This document shows positions 48,901-59,637 of a stretch of 64,000 nucleotides of DNA, in pieces; the stretch's first letter is position 1; the number at the start of each line of letters is the position of its first letter. The notes below the pieces were generated by a model. The model was given only the letters and a program-made list of their open reading frames with translations. It had not been told where the DNA came from and searched no databases. Source of the stretch: Termitomyces sp. T153. Its lineage: Eukaryota > Basidiomycota > Agaricomycetes > Agaricales > Lyophyllaceae. Location: the NCBI GenBank assembly GCA_018296165.2, contig JACKQL020000004.1, forward strand, positions 682,001-746,000, given 5' to 3'. The translations under genes were made by a program, and so were the position numbers.

Positions 48901-50368
48901 GAACATACAATGGGGTAATAGGGACAGTCAACAGGAGGAGCTTGTAGCACAGGCTACTCAGACACTGAAGTTGGGGCATACTATTGGTGTTAAGGCAGTC
49001 CACACTGACAAATGGGCCCTCCAAGATGGAATCCTGACCTTCTGAGACCATATCTACATCCCCAACATTTGGGAGCTCCATCAGAGGATTGTGGAGCAAC
49101 ACCATGACTCCTGCATTGCAGGGCACCCTGGGCAGTGGAAGACACTGGAGTAAGTATTGCAGAACTACTGGTGGCCCCAGATGTCCCAGTACATTGGGTC
49201 CTACACTAGTACCTGTGATCTCTGCCTCCAGACCAAGCCCCAGCACTAACTCCCCTATGGACAGTTACACCTGCTACCAGTGCCTGTGGAACAGTGGAGT
49301 GTAGCATCTGTAGACTTCATTGTAGAGCTCCCCAACACCCATAGTTACAATGTGATCATGGTGGTGGTGGACCTGTATGGCAAGAGAGTGCACTTCATTC
49401 CAACCCACACCACCTGCTCCACCATGGGTGCTGTGAACCTGTACCAGAGAAATGTCTGGAAGCTCCACAGTCTCTCTGATGCCTATGTCTTGGATTGGAG
49501 ACTGCAATTCATGGTGGAGTTCACCCAGGAGCTCTACCAACTGCTCAGAGTAAAGCGCAACACCACCACTGCCTACCACTCACAGTCCAATGGCCAGACA
49601 GAGCACATAAACCAGGAGCTGGAACAGTATCTCCACCTCTTTGGCAACAAGCACCAAGATGACTGGAACAAACTCCTCCCCAATACCAAATTCCAGTACA
49701 ACAACCATATTCATGCATCCACCCAGTTTTCCCCATTCTTCCTTGACACCAGATGGCACCTGCTCATGGGTTTTGAACCCTGGGCCTGACCCTCAGAGAA
49801 TGAGGCAGTAAACAAATTTGTGGACTGGATGAAGAGGTCATAGGAGAAGGCCTGAGCTGTGCTGGCAAAAGCAAAAGATGACATGGCACAATACTACAAC
49901 TGTGGAAGGACCCTGGAGTGCAGATATCAGCCCAGAGATCAAGTCTACCTGGATGCCTCTGACATTATGACCACCTGACCCTCAAAAAAGCTGTCACACT
50001 GCTAATTAGGGCTGTTCACAGTAGAACAACAGGTGGAACCCCTGGCCTATCAACTCCAACTCCCTGCAGGGATGCACCAGCTTCATCTGGTGTTAAATGT
50101 GGTCAAACTAACCCTGGCCCCTAAAGATCCTATCCTGGGGCAACATCCACCACCTCTGCTGCCCCCCATGGTGCTCAACAACAATAAGGAGTATGAAGTG
50201 GAGGAAATCCTGCATAGCCATTTATTCCGGAGATGACTACAATACAAGGTGAAGTGGAAAGGCTACAGAATCAAGGATGTCTTCTGGGAGCCACAGGAGA
50301 ACATACATGCCCCTGGACTTGTCAAGGAGTTCCACCAGAGACATCCAGACACCCTGCATGCCATATGA
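48900..50368 (+). pseudogene. Integrase and chromodomain of the chromovirus
   Basis: The zinc-binding part reads HQRIVEQHHDSCIAGHPGQW then CDLCLQTKP (about 49078-49240). The catalytic core contains VASVDFIVELPNTHSYNVIM, VVVDLYGKRVHFIPTHTT and TAYHSQSNGQTEHINQELEQ, with the first Asp and the final Glu visible. At the end lies a chromodomain: EYEVEEILHSHLFRR, TGA, LQYKVKWKGYRIKDVFWEPQ and ENIHAPGLVKEFHQRHPD (about 50190-50350). Chromodomains steer such elements to heterochromatin. Confidence 0.88.
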
Positions 50369-50457
50369 GGAATCTACCCTATCTTGCCAGTGGACTGAGC
50401 AATCAGGGACTTCTTTTACCCCATATATCAAGATGCTGCATACTAGAGGGGGGGTGA

Positions 50458-50827
50458 TGTCAGGGGACTTCCATTTCCAACCTCTGTGACTGGTTCTAGC
50501 ACCTCCACAGCTTGTTCAACATCTCCAGGGCTCTTTCCAGAAACTCAGAGATCTCTGGAGAACTCTGGAGTTCTCCATATTACCTCAGCAACCATTGCCC
50601 TAAGGTTAGGAGTAACTCCAGTCACATGTACAGTAGTTCCCATGCCTCCACTGCCTGCTGATGCACCATGCCGAGCAGTGGGGATCTTTAGACTTGTTCT
50701 CTTCAGATTCCCCTCTGCTAGGTGATTAGTTACTGATTTGTATCATTGTCTACTCCACTAATATACTTTGGATTCCCCTCTGCTAGCTGCATGACTCCAA
50801 TCTGCCACCCTGGAGGTTGCCCTTACA
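50458..50827 (+). repeat. LTR, right copy (370 bp)
   Basis: Second copy of the LTR at 44709. It is ~20 bp longer because of a local duplication around AGATCTCTGGAGAACTCTGG (about 50545). It ends CCCTTACA at 50827 and directly abuts the Plavaka remnant. Confidence 0.92.
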
Positions 50828-50899
50828 GCCATGGAATTTAGGGTTGCACCACAAGGGGTCTGTCTTAATTTCCCAGTCAGACATGCATGTATACTGGAC

Positions 50900-53800
50900 T
50901 CTGAGGTAACAATATTTGGTTTTCTATTGATAATAGAGATAGAGATGACATGTCAGACCATCATAATCAATGATTCAATATCTGTTGATGCACCTGGCTT
51001 TCATTGTCAAAGCTCACAGCTTTTCCACCAGGAAGAGGAATCCCATACAAGTAAAGGAACCTAGTTATGAATTTTCCTAGCTTTGATTGAAAATGGTCAA
51101 AGGCCTGATCACTCTTGTAGTTCTCTAATGCCTGTGACAGTGCCATAGGTGGCATCAACAATCCTAGCTTTTGGAGCTGTTCATAAGCATCAGAATCAAA
51201 GCTAACAAGCTGCATGTCTGAATCATTGGCAGATTCAAGCATATCCTCTGTATCCTCTGGATCCTTGGATTCAGATTTAGAGTCAAAGTGCAATTACTCT
51301 TCATAGCAATCCAGAGCATCAATATTGGAATGAATTAAGCCAGACACTAAAAGGTATTGATCTGCATCCAATATCTATTTGCCATCATTAATAACTACAA
51401 CTTTCAAAGAAAGAGAAATCTCAACATACTTGATTTGCAAAGTCTTTGAAATTTGAACAATGAAGATAAGACTGTTTGAGAGGACCATGCATCTTCTCAT
51501 TTGGCTTAGCACTGTAGTTTTGTAAAACACCCTTGGCAATAATGTTGCCAAAAAGATGCTTTCATAAATGCAGCTTGATAAAATTCCAGGATTTTGGTTT
51601 TGGTAACCCCTCTGCATTGTCAATCACTCCAAGTAATAATTGACTGTCATTGTTGTTGTCAAGTTCACTCATGGCACAAGTTTGCTCTATATACTCCTTG
51701 AGAAACAGTAAATCTTTTAAATATGATGCTGATTTTGAATGACAGAGGGCTTACTGTTATTAAAGGTGTGAATGTATCTTCCAATTCCTTTCTGCCAGCT
51801 TCTATTGTATGATCTGTATGAAGATCAAAGCCAGCATACATTCAAATGTTGAGATATGAACAGAGGCAGTGAAGAAGGAGATATATGTCAGACTCTGGAT
51901 CTGTGGATAATACATCTTGTGCTGCAAATAAGAATATCTGTCAATACAAGAAATATAGTTTATGAGCATGGTATCTGATTCAGAAATCACTACTGGAGTT
52001 GCACCTTAGAAATATCATAATTCTTAGATCCATCATTGAAGGTTATGTTCATGACAGATTCAAAATGATTGAGCCCTTGCCATTGGGGCATATGGTCAAA
52101 ACTAAAGGCTGAATGTGAGTAGTAACTTGACAATTTAAAGAATATTTATCACAAGGAGTCAATGCAAACAATATCCATTTGAGAGGTGATGAGAGATTTG
52201 AAGACCTTGAAGAAGTGGTCTTCCCATAATCCATTGTCATCAAAGTGCAAAACATCATAGGATAGTGCACAATGGAGACCTCCTTATTTGATGGACTACA
52301 TAGCATTCTGGATTAATAAGTTGACAAATGTCAGTGTAGGACTCTGATTGTCTACCAGCATAGTGTACTTTGACTGGATGGAGCTTTTGTTCCTTCAAGG
52401 CATCTTCAACAGCTGCAGCAGTTTGCAACCCATGGCATCCATGAAAAATTGCTTAGAATTTGACTAGGTCCATAAAGGAAATTCTACAGACAGATACCAC
52501 ATCTGTTCTTGTGGAATAAGGCAGATTGGGCATGGAAATTTGCCTTTAAGACTGCAAATGAGAGACATGACAGACCTGGAATCCTGTCAGGCATAAAATT
52601 TACAGAAGAGCAGACTCCTTACATTTCTTCATAGTCAGAAGATAGTATTAGAATGATTGGCCAGAGCCATTGCAGGATATTGTCAGCTTTACTTGACTTC
52701 CACTCACCAGTCTGAGCTAACTTGATGATCTTCTCCAGGAAAATTCAAAAGCCCTCATGCCAAATGGCATTCTTGAAGTTAACAAATGCTGTTTTCCCTG
52801 TTTCAGCTGTGTCTTCATGAACCTACAAGGTAGAACAGTTCAATGCTTGAACAGGATATTTGAAAGGTAAACAAACAATGGGTAACCAGCCAACCACATG
52901 GCCTCCTCCTCTCCCATCTGTATTTCAAATATTGTGTGGAAGAAAGGCATATTGTCCAACAATTGGGTATCCTTTTGCCATCCCAAAACTTTTGATAGTT
53001 TTGTTTTATCAGCATAAAGGATAAGAGGGAGAAGCTTTGCAGCTGGATTGTCAGGTATACATGACTGGAGTTAAGATGGATTTGTGGGTTTGACAGTTTA
53101 ACCATAATAGAGTGGCAGAAAACACACCTGAGCCTCCCAAGCTACATCACCTATCCACAGTTCAGTGATAAATTGCTCCCAAGTAGTTCCTGTCCACCTA
53201 TAATGCTTCTGCACATCCCAAGCAATGTGTGGAGTGATCATGGGGTCATCAACAATATTTTCAATGGCCCAGTCCCAAGGGTTGCATACCCATATCTCTA
53301 ACTCTTGTGGCACTCCCTTATACAGAACTTGATAAGACTTCTTCTCAAACTGATGGACAACTATCAACCAAACACCATAATATTATGTCTACAAATCAAG
53401 ATTAACACTCACTTTTGTTTGAAGCTTAGATGCTTCTTCCCAAGTTTTTCTCAATTCAGAAGCATTTCTGAGAGTAAAAGGGTCTTCAACACTGCACACA
53501 ACAGCTCAATGGAATAATTTGATGAGTTGATCTAGCTGACTCTTGTTGAGGAAAGCTTCAAGTCCCAATTCTGCAACCTCAAAATCAAGTTGTGATTTGA
53601 ATGGTCTCCATAGTTCAAGCTAAACAGGCGGCATGGTTTTTTAAGGGAAAAATTTGCTATATGACCCAATCTTGGTTGGGATACCCAAATGGGGATGGTA
53701 CTCAACTTTGAATAATAGCTCCGAGTCCATGGAACCATCGAGACTGGGTGTAGGACAACCCGCATCCTTGGCCTCTCCAATCTCATTCAAACACCTAAAA

Positions 53801-54333
53801 TTAAGAAGTATATAGCATAGATTTGTGCTTACCTGTTCATCTCCAAAGGTGACAGGAACTCCGCTGAAGGGATCATCCACACTTGCCAATGGATTTGAAA
53901 CAAAGGGAGTGATGTTATTGTCTGAATTGACAGCCTCGTTGAAACTCAATGCTTCTGAATTGTGTACAGCACCTTAATATAGGTATCTTAAAGGGGTCAG
54001 AGTCAACATAATTAGGGCATACCTGTAATAATATTTCATGAATCAATGAATCAGACTTGTTCAGTAATAGGTTCTCCAGGCTTTTTAAACTGTCATCTAT
54101 TGAGAATGGAATGTGTTATCAGCTTATGGATCCATTGATATTACAAGAATCACCTGTGTGTCGTGACGAATCAAAACGCGCAGCAAACTCTGCATCCTGA
54201 CGTGCTTTCTCCTGCTTCTTCATACATGCCTTCTTGCGGTGCCCGATCCCCCGACTCTTACAAGTTTCTCCGCAAATTTCACACCTTGTGTGGCCGTACG
54301 GTGTTGGAGGCCGAGCGATGTCCATTGTCATAT
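50900..54333 (-). mobile_element. Plavaka-type DNA transposon remnant (transposase gene, minus strand)
   Basis: Plavaka elements are basidiomycete cut-and-paste transposons related to the CACTA/KDZ group. The first exon (54333 downward) encodes a zinc-finger-like start: TRCEICGETCKSRGIGHRKK then ACMKKQEKARQDAEF. Further exons carry EYHPHLGIPTKIGSYSKFF (about 53640-53710), NPWDWAIENIVDDPMITPHI, AWDVQKHYRWTGTTWEQFIT (about 53130-53290) and, with a frame change, PLILYADKTKLSKVLGWQK (about 52960-53040), the Plavaka block containing a conserved Asp. QMGEEEAMWLAGYPL follows (about 52880-52925). An acidic C-terminal part lies near 50960-51290. Stops and frame breaks are frequent and CpG is nearly absent except in the first exon. 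Terminal inverted repeats were not found. Confidence 0.8.
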
Positions 54334-54884
54334 TTGAACGCGCAACTATAGCATTTGTACAAACACGGGTAGTAACAATACTTAGCTCTGATCAGATTAG
54401 CAACTATCTAATCAGGCCCGATTAAGAAAGCGTGATGACCTGATTTCACCTCATTCGAAAGTAGAGGTTCAGAGTACCGTATGCACGGTGATCGTAAGAG
54501 TGTATCTCGAAGGGAGACGCGTGCGCTAGATGGTAGGGGTTCAGTTCTAAGAAGTATGAGGACATGTGACCGCGTTCCTCAGTCCGAAACGCGTTCCGCT
54601 CTCATCCCGTGCCTCCGTTCAGCGGACTTATAATTCGGTTTTGAGCCTGATCAGGCATCAGGGAATTTTCCGACATACGATCTCTGTTTGCGGTCACTCA
54701 ATACTACAATCATGCGTTGTGCGCGCCAATTGTACTTGGCACCATCTGAGCTCCTTTATGTAGGTAACAATCTCGGTACAGTCATGGTCATGGATGCATT
54801 GTAGATGGCTCACAATGAAACTGCTATAGGTCTGCCCATATCAATAAGACTGCCATTGTGTCCACGATCGGATGTGCAAGGCTC

Positions 54885-55400
54885 AGGGTGTGATCGGGAC
54901 AGTTTGGGGCGTGCCACCGCGCGTGCTAGGTACAGTAAGTCTGACCCATTGGCAGAATAGCAATCTAGCAACTACTAGGCGCACTCTAGAGTTAGGCAAG
55001 AATGTAAGCGGAGGCAAGTTTTGCATAAAAAAGCATTGCTTAACCACATTCCCAAAACCTGCCGAAGCCGCCTAATAGCCGGGTTGGGTCTGAGATTGGC
55101 TCGGAGACGAGCTTCTCGATCAGGCGGGTTTGTCATGGCTCTTGCGAGTTGCTTGCTCGCTGTTTTGGGGATGCTAAAATAAAATGGCACGTAATCCTTC
55201 AAAAATGTGGAGGACCTGCGCACGAAGGACATGATGACAACAACATGTCAAGCAACATTTTTCACGCAAAACTTGCCTCCGCTTACCTTTTTGGCGCCGA
55301 ACTGAGCGCGCCTAGTAGTTGTTAGATTTCTATTCTGCCTATGGGTCGGACTCACTGTACTCAGCACGCATGCAAGTACGCTCCAAACCGTCCCGGATGA
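54885..55400. repeat. Inverted repeat, arms of about 150 bp, spacer about 210 bp
   Basis: The left arm, about 54885-55036 (GCAGAATAGCAATCTAGCAA, CTACTAGGCGC, TAAGCGGAGGCAAGTTTTGC), is matched by the reverse complement of about 55248-55400 (GCAGAATAGAAATCTAACAA, CTACTAGGCGC, TAAGCGGAGGCAAGTTTTGC). The spacer carries the orphan exon-1 relic. The right arm on the minus strand reads FGAKK followed by GTAAGC, the exon-1/intron-1 junction of the orphan family. A transcript through it would fold into a hairpin. Confidence 0.85.
55066..55136 (-). pseudogene. Orphan family exon-1 relic (copy D)
   Basis: The minus strand from 55136 encodes MTNPPDREARLRANLRPNPA then IRR, matching exon 1 of copies A-C. 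The sequence then leaves the family and no exon 2 follows. Confidence 0.7.
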
Positions 55401-55705
55401 CGTGGAAAACGGTGGGAAAAGAGAAATCCCGAGTCTCATGCACTCGGTATGGACATTAATAGATATCGATTAGAGTCTGCATAGTACGTAGCGGTTTCAA
55501 GTCGCCACATCTGTCGAAATAAGTATTCGCTAGCCGCTGGAGGTCAACACGGGCAGAAGTATACAGATTGTTATTGAAAGGAGCTAGTGCACGTCGACAG
55601 ATGTGGCAAATCGGCGCACACTATGTAGTAATGAATTTACACACAAAAAACAGCTAACAGACATTATACATGTGTTGATAATGTCCACAGGTCTCCCTGT
55701 GACAT

Positions 55706-56403
55706 TTAGTTACCATATCCAAGTGCCCGAATCAATCTCTCGGGATCGAACGGCATGAATGATCCTTTCGTATCCCATTGTCCGTCGTCCCCATAAGCCA
55801 AATACCACATTGGAGGACCCTCAGCACCAAGCGCCTCTCGAAGTCTCTTTATATGCGGCTCAGGAACATCAGTGCCACTGTAATTCCCGCAAAGAGAGGC
55901 CATCCAGTGATAAGGGTCTCCAGGTATGCCATACACCTTGTTCATCTGGATACCCCATCCAGTTTCCTCGCATAACTCATCTGCGAGATCTAAAAGAACA
56001 GCGCCGAGGAAAGCTTCGAAGGCTTTATGCGGATCTGGGTTCTGGAATTCCTCGAGTGCTTCCTTCGTCAACTTTTGAGTGTCCAAATAGGATCGAACTT
56101 CTTCATTCCAGTGTTTCTCCAAAAGAGTGGCAGGTACAGGGTATCCGTAATACATGGTGGGTGGCGAACGACCTGGAATTTGACCAGGACAGAGGTAGCC
56201 GGGAATGTCGTCCAATGGCACGAATCCTTCTAAAACCTTCTCGTCCTGAGTAGAAAAGATATGGTGAGAAAGGTTGAGCATCATGATCTCCCATCACTCA
56301 CTTTTCTGGCACCGAACTGCAGAGGTCGCCTAATAGCCGCGTTGAGTCTGGGATCGGCCAAGAGTTCCCGAAGGCGGGCATCTCGATCAGGTGGATTCGT
56401 CAT
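55706..56403 (-). CDS. Orphan family protein, copy C (intact, 213 aa)
   Basis: Exons 56403-56302 and 56245-55706 have exactly the same lengths as in copy A (102 and 540 nt), with the intron at the same place. The frame is intact. It keeps EGFVPLDDIPGYLCPGQIPG, YYGYPVPATLLEKHWNEEVR, DPDPHKAFEAFLGAVLLDLA, ETGWGIQMNKVYGIPGDPYH and MWYLAYGDDGQWDTKGSF. Equal exon structure and full length after divergence argue for selection on the protein. It is 18 kb away from copies A and B, across the transposon cluster, in the same orientation. Function unknown. Confidence 0.8.
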
Positions 56404-57137
56404 GTTTCTTGGTCAACGGGAAAGGAGTTGTGGAGGCCTCCAGAATGCCGAGTTGGAGTTGGTGGCCTTTTATGGAGTACTGGAGACGGCCACCCTGGCC
56501 AATTATCTTGTCAGCATTTCCCACGCTTTCGTAAATTTGCCGTTCAGGGTCGGGGAGGCTTTCATAAAGTTAGACAATGGACATTCCATTTAGGTAGCAG
56601 GGTGCTCAATCCTTCGACCAGTTTTAACTGAACAAAATGTGAACTGAACGAACAATTCAATTACGTCCCAAATTTAAAGGTTAAGCGTAAGAGTATTTTA
56701 CTCAGGTGAGATGCTGCTCACAGGTTTCTAGTCCGGCTCACAGGGTTTCCAAAGCACAGTACAAGGGCAGCGTGCACAAATATTGAACGTTGAGAAGCTT
56801 AAGGCTGCGATATGGTCATGGCTTGACAAAAATAATATCTCTTGTTTAAGTTTGTCTGCCAATTCATGTCCAGGGGCTTCTTATCATTTCCATATCCGGT
56901 GAATCACAGAAGACGCCGTTGGAATGAGGATTGTTCAAATCGGTTGCTATGACATTCCATATTTGGCAGTGGCCGCACTTGCTGGTGGCCACAGGCACTG
57001 TAAAGTACTATCATTCCTGGACATGACCGGGGCCAATTTGAGCACCACAATGGCAAGAATCGTCCAGGCCTCGTGTATGCTTCATGGAGAAACGAAAACG
57101 ATTGTTTCTGTTGTTTGCGAAATTGAACAATGGACAA
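56404..57137. other. Intergenic stretch between orphan copy C and the PD-(D/E)xK-like gene
   Basis: It should hold the promoter of copy C on its left side. No gene is supported. Confidence 0.4.
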
Positions 57138-57145
57138 TATATAAG
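57138..57145 (+). promoter_or_regulatory. Putative TATA box
   Basis: TATATAAG lies 77 bp before the ATG at 57222, a typical distance for a fungal gene. Assigned from sequence only. Confidence 0.5.
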
Positions 57146-57221
57146 GTGTCCACTCAACCGAGAAACCTCACAAGTCAGTCTTCGGGACACCCCAAACTGC
57201 TTCCGCTCCCAAAGTGCCCTC

Positions 57222-58245
57222 ATGGCTATCTTCTCGCGCCCTTCTCTACGCACTGTGGAGAACATCCTCACAGAGATCTATGGCCAGAACGTTGCTGACG
57301 AAGAATTCCGCTTTTACGAGGTTTACAACACAGTACTTATTCAGGTTCTTCAAGCGCTGGAAGGAAAGGGCGAGAGGTCTCCGAACATTCGTGATGAACT
57401 CGCTATAGCGCCACAATATGCTCTTGAACGAGAAGCCTTGATTCGTACGTCCGTCTGATATCCGATGACGTACCGAGGTTTCTTCTACTCAAAGTGTCAC
57501 AGATCCTATTGACCCACATGGATATCGAAAAGATTTGAATGATCGGCTGGCATTGAAAGGTCAAGTCAATACGACGAGCAACATAACCCGGAGTGATGCG
57601 GATGAACTCGAGAAAGCTGAGAACTATTTGGCCGAGACAAGCATGGAGGCCCACCATTCTGATGAAGAGATCAAAAGTACTATTTCCGACATCCAAAATG
57701 CGAACAAGGATCTGCGGAAACGTAACAGATACATTTCAACGGAGTCCCGCATACCTGACTTTATGGCCTCCCACATCACTTCCGTTGGACGCCGAACGCT
57801 GCTGCTTGTCGAAATCAAACCCGATGCTCCGCTGAAACAGGATTATGTTGTCCAGCTCCATGACCAGGCCAAACTCCAGGCCGCTTTTGCATTTGAAATT
57901 TTCACAGGGGATACCATCCATTCACTGATGTTAATTGGGCGCAAGTTCCACATGAAAATTTTTGAGAGGGCCTCTTGCAAACTTCGTCATCATCTGCTCA
58001 AACAGGTGGACGAAGAGCCCTACAGCCCACCCAAAAAGAAGCGCGGCAAAAGGGGGCAAATCAAAATATCAGTACCGGACGCCACTCCGAGCATGTGGCA
58101 GAACGTCTTCGAAGAGACCGTGACGAAATCCGGCAGCCGAACGACAAATGTCGAGATCCGTGGATTTACGACGAAATTCAAGGAAGCGATGGATTTAGTC
58201 ATGAAATCAACGGGGGTAGGCAGAATTCGATGGGGCGATTGCTGA
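57222..58245 (+). CDS. Orphan protein with a PD-(D/E)xK-like motif, 321 aa
   Basis: Two exons (57222-57444 and 57503-58245, GT-AG intron) give 322 codons. The N-terminal ~75 residues are helical (FSRPSLRTVENILTEIYGQN). A central segment, RIPDFMASHITSVGRRTLLL then VEIKPDAPLKQDY (residues ~157-190), has the spacing P-D ... E-x-K seen in the PD-(D/E)xK nuclease fold: Asp near 160, Glu near 178, Lys near 180, the last two at the end of a hydrophobic strand. A helix (HDQAKLQAAFAFEIF) and a strand follow, as in that fold. A basic patch, PPKKKRGKRG near 265, could be a nuclear signal. I do not recognise the family. The nuclease idea is an inference from the motif and predicted strand-helix order. 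Confidence 0.65.
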
Positions 58246-58747
58246 GAATATTTGATAACGTATCTAATTCCACCCTGGTGATAACGTAGCAATGAACATG
58301 TTTGATCAATTGAATCTGTTACCTACTGATCCGTCATCTACGGCGTTGATCAATTCACCAACGCAAACGCACCTAGAAATTATCCACCGCAAAATCCATT
58401 GCTGCCAGTCTGGGATAAGGTTGGGATGACTTGGAGGACACATAACAAGCCTGTACATTGGGGTCGACTAGATAATAAAGCTTTTCCTTGGATATTGTGT
58501 GCTTTCATGAGGTTCACGCATGAACAACCGAGGGGTCCGTACATATGTATATGTATATCGTTCATAAATATTTTTGATTCTCGAGATTTGAGATAGAGAA
58601 GCCACCTGACAACTTGAACACAAACCTAGCTATATCAGTGCAAGTTCTCCCAAATGTGTAGCACTTGGAGCCGAGATATGGGTGTGGACAAGGACTGTCC
58701 GGTTTTGCATTTCTTTGAACTTGAAAGTCGGACATCAGGGTTTCACA
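58246..58747. other. Gap between the PD-(D/E)xK-like gene and the copia LTR
   Basis: Ordinary CpG-containing sequence with no supported gene. The 3' end of the preceding gene should fall here. Confidence 0.4.
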
Positions 58748-58987
58748 GTTAAAGTTCGAGTAAGGTAGTGATTTGATCTAGACCCAAGAGGGAGAACTAG
58801 ATACATGGGTAAGTTACAAGTACAGTAAAGAAGATTGTAATGTACACACCTCAGCACGGTACTCGCAAAGTAAACGAACTGAGGTGTGACCTAATCGTGA
58901 AAAACTTATTTCAAGCGACTGGCAAGCGAACACACGTGACATGGTAATGAAGGCGCGTCGAGCACCCGCGAGTTCTACCCTTTGACA
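58748..58987 (-). repeat. Copia LTR, 3' copy (240 bp, CpG retained)
   Basis: The plus-strand reading runs from GTTAAAGTTCGAGTAAGGTA to TTCTACCCTTTGACA. It is homologous to 63573-63875. In element orientation it begins TGTCAAAGGG. It retains at least ten CpG sites. The pol stop codon (58975-58977) lies just inside its start. The outer boundary is uncertain by a few bases. Confidence 0.88.
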
Positions 58988-59637
58988 CTCCCACTCGTGT
59001 GGAGCCGCAATCCCATCGCTTTTGTGAATTTCCAGTGTTTTTCGTGTCCTAACGCTTTTGTGAATATATCGGCTACCATGTCTTCCGTCGGTACGTAGCG
59101 AACGACAGCTTGTCCCTTGGACACGAGATCATCTCGAAGGTAGTGGTACTTTCGTTGGATGTGTTTTGTTCGGGAACGATATTGAGCTTCTTTCGTGAGA
59201 ATAATTGCAGCCTGGTTGTCGCACAGAAGCTCGGATGGCTTGCGTTGCGTATATCCGATATCTTCGAAGAAATTTCGCAACCAGGCTAGATGCTGTCCGG
59301 CATAGCACAGCCCTATATATTCTGATTCCGTGGACGACAGTGACACCATCGTCTGGCGTTTACTTGCCCAACCAATGGCCCCTCGGGTGGAGATGAAGAC
59401 GTACCCAGAAGTGGATCTCGAAGTATCAGGGTCCCCGGACCAATCTGCATCGGAATAACCGTGAAACGACATATCCATGCCTACGTCGTTTCCGTCGAAC
59501 TTCAGTTCCATTTTACTGGTTGTATTGAGGTACCGTAGGACTCTTTTAGCTGCAATCCAATGGTGGTGCTTTGGGCTCGAGTTGAAGCGGCCAAGCAGCC
59601 TGACTGTAAAGGCTATGTCTGGTCATGTGCCCATCAT
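58975..59637 (-). pseudogene. Copia pol 3' end: RT end and RNase H (open)
   Basis: Directly after a TGA (GT-stop-PDIAF, where TRPDIAF is expected), the frame stays open: PDIAFTVRLLGRFNSSPKHH, YSDADWSGDPDTSRSTSGYV, MVSLSSTESEYIGLCYAGQH, LLCDNQAAIILTKEAQYRSR, TKHIQRKYHYLRDDLVSKG, DMVADIFTKAL. The RNase H carboxylates (D of DADW, E of STESEY, D of CDNQ) are all present. It ends inside the LTR. Confidence 0.88.

Larger units (their letters stand above)
44709..50827 (+). mobile_element. Ty3/gypsy chromovirus (element 2) with both LTRs
   Basis: LTRs at 44709-45058 and 50458-50827 bound gag, protease, RT, RNase H, integrase and a chromodomain, in the order typical of chromoviruses. A polypurine tract (TAGAGGGGGGGTGA, about 50444-50457) sits before the right LTR. 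No matching target-site duplication is seen (GGGAC on the left, GCCAT on the right). Many in-frame TGA and TAG codons and Arg-to-Trp, Cys or Gln changes are explained by C-to-T or G-to-A at CpG. The element is dead. Confidence 0.9.
54352..55705. other. CpG-rich stretch with an inverted repeat and orphan-gene exon relics
   Basis: No intact gene. It contains the 150-bp inverted repeat (54885-55400) and an exon-1 relic of the orphan family (55066-55136), listed separately. Confidence 0.5.

Noticed and set aside
56924..57298. Plus-strand frames of 124 aa before and over the PD-(D/E)xK-like gene start
   Set aside because: They overlap the TATA box and conflict with the frame that joins cleanly to exon 2.
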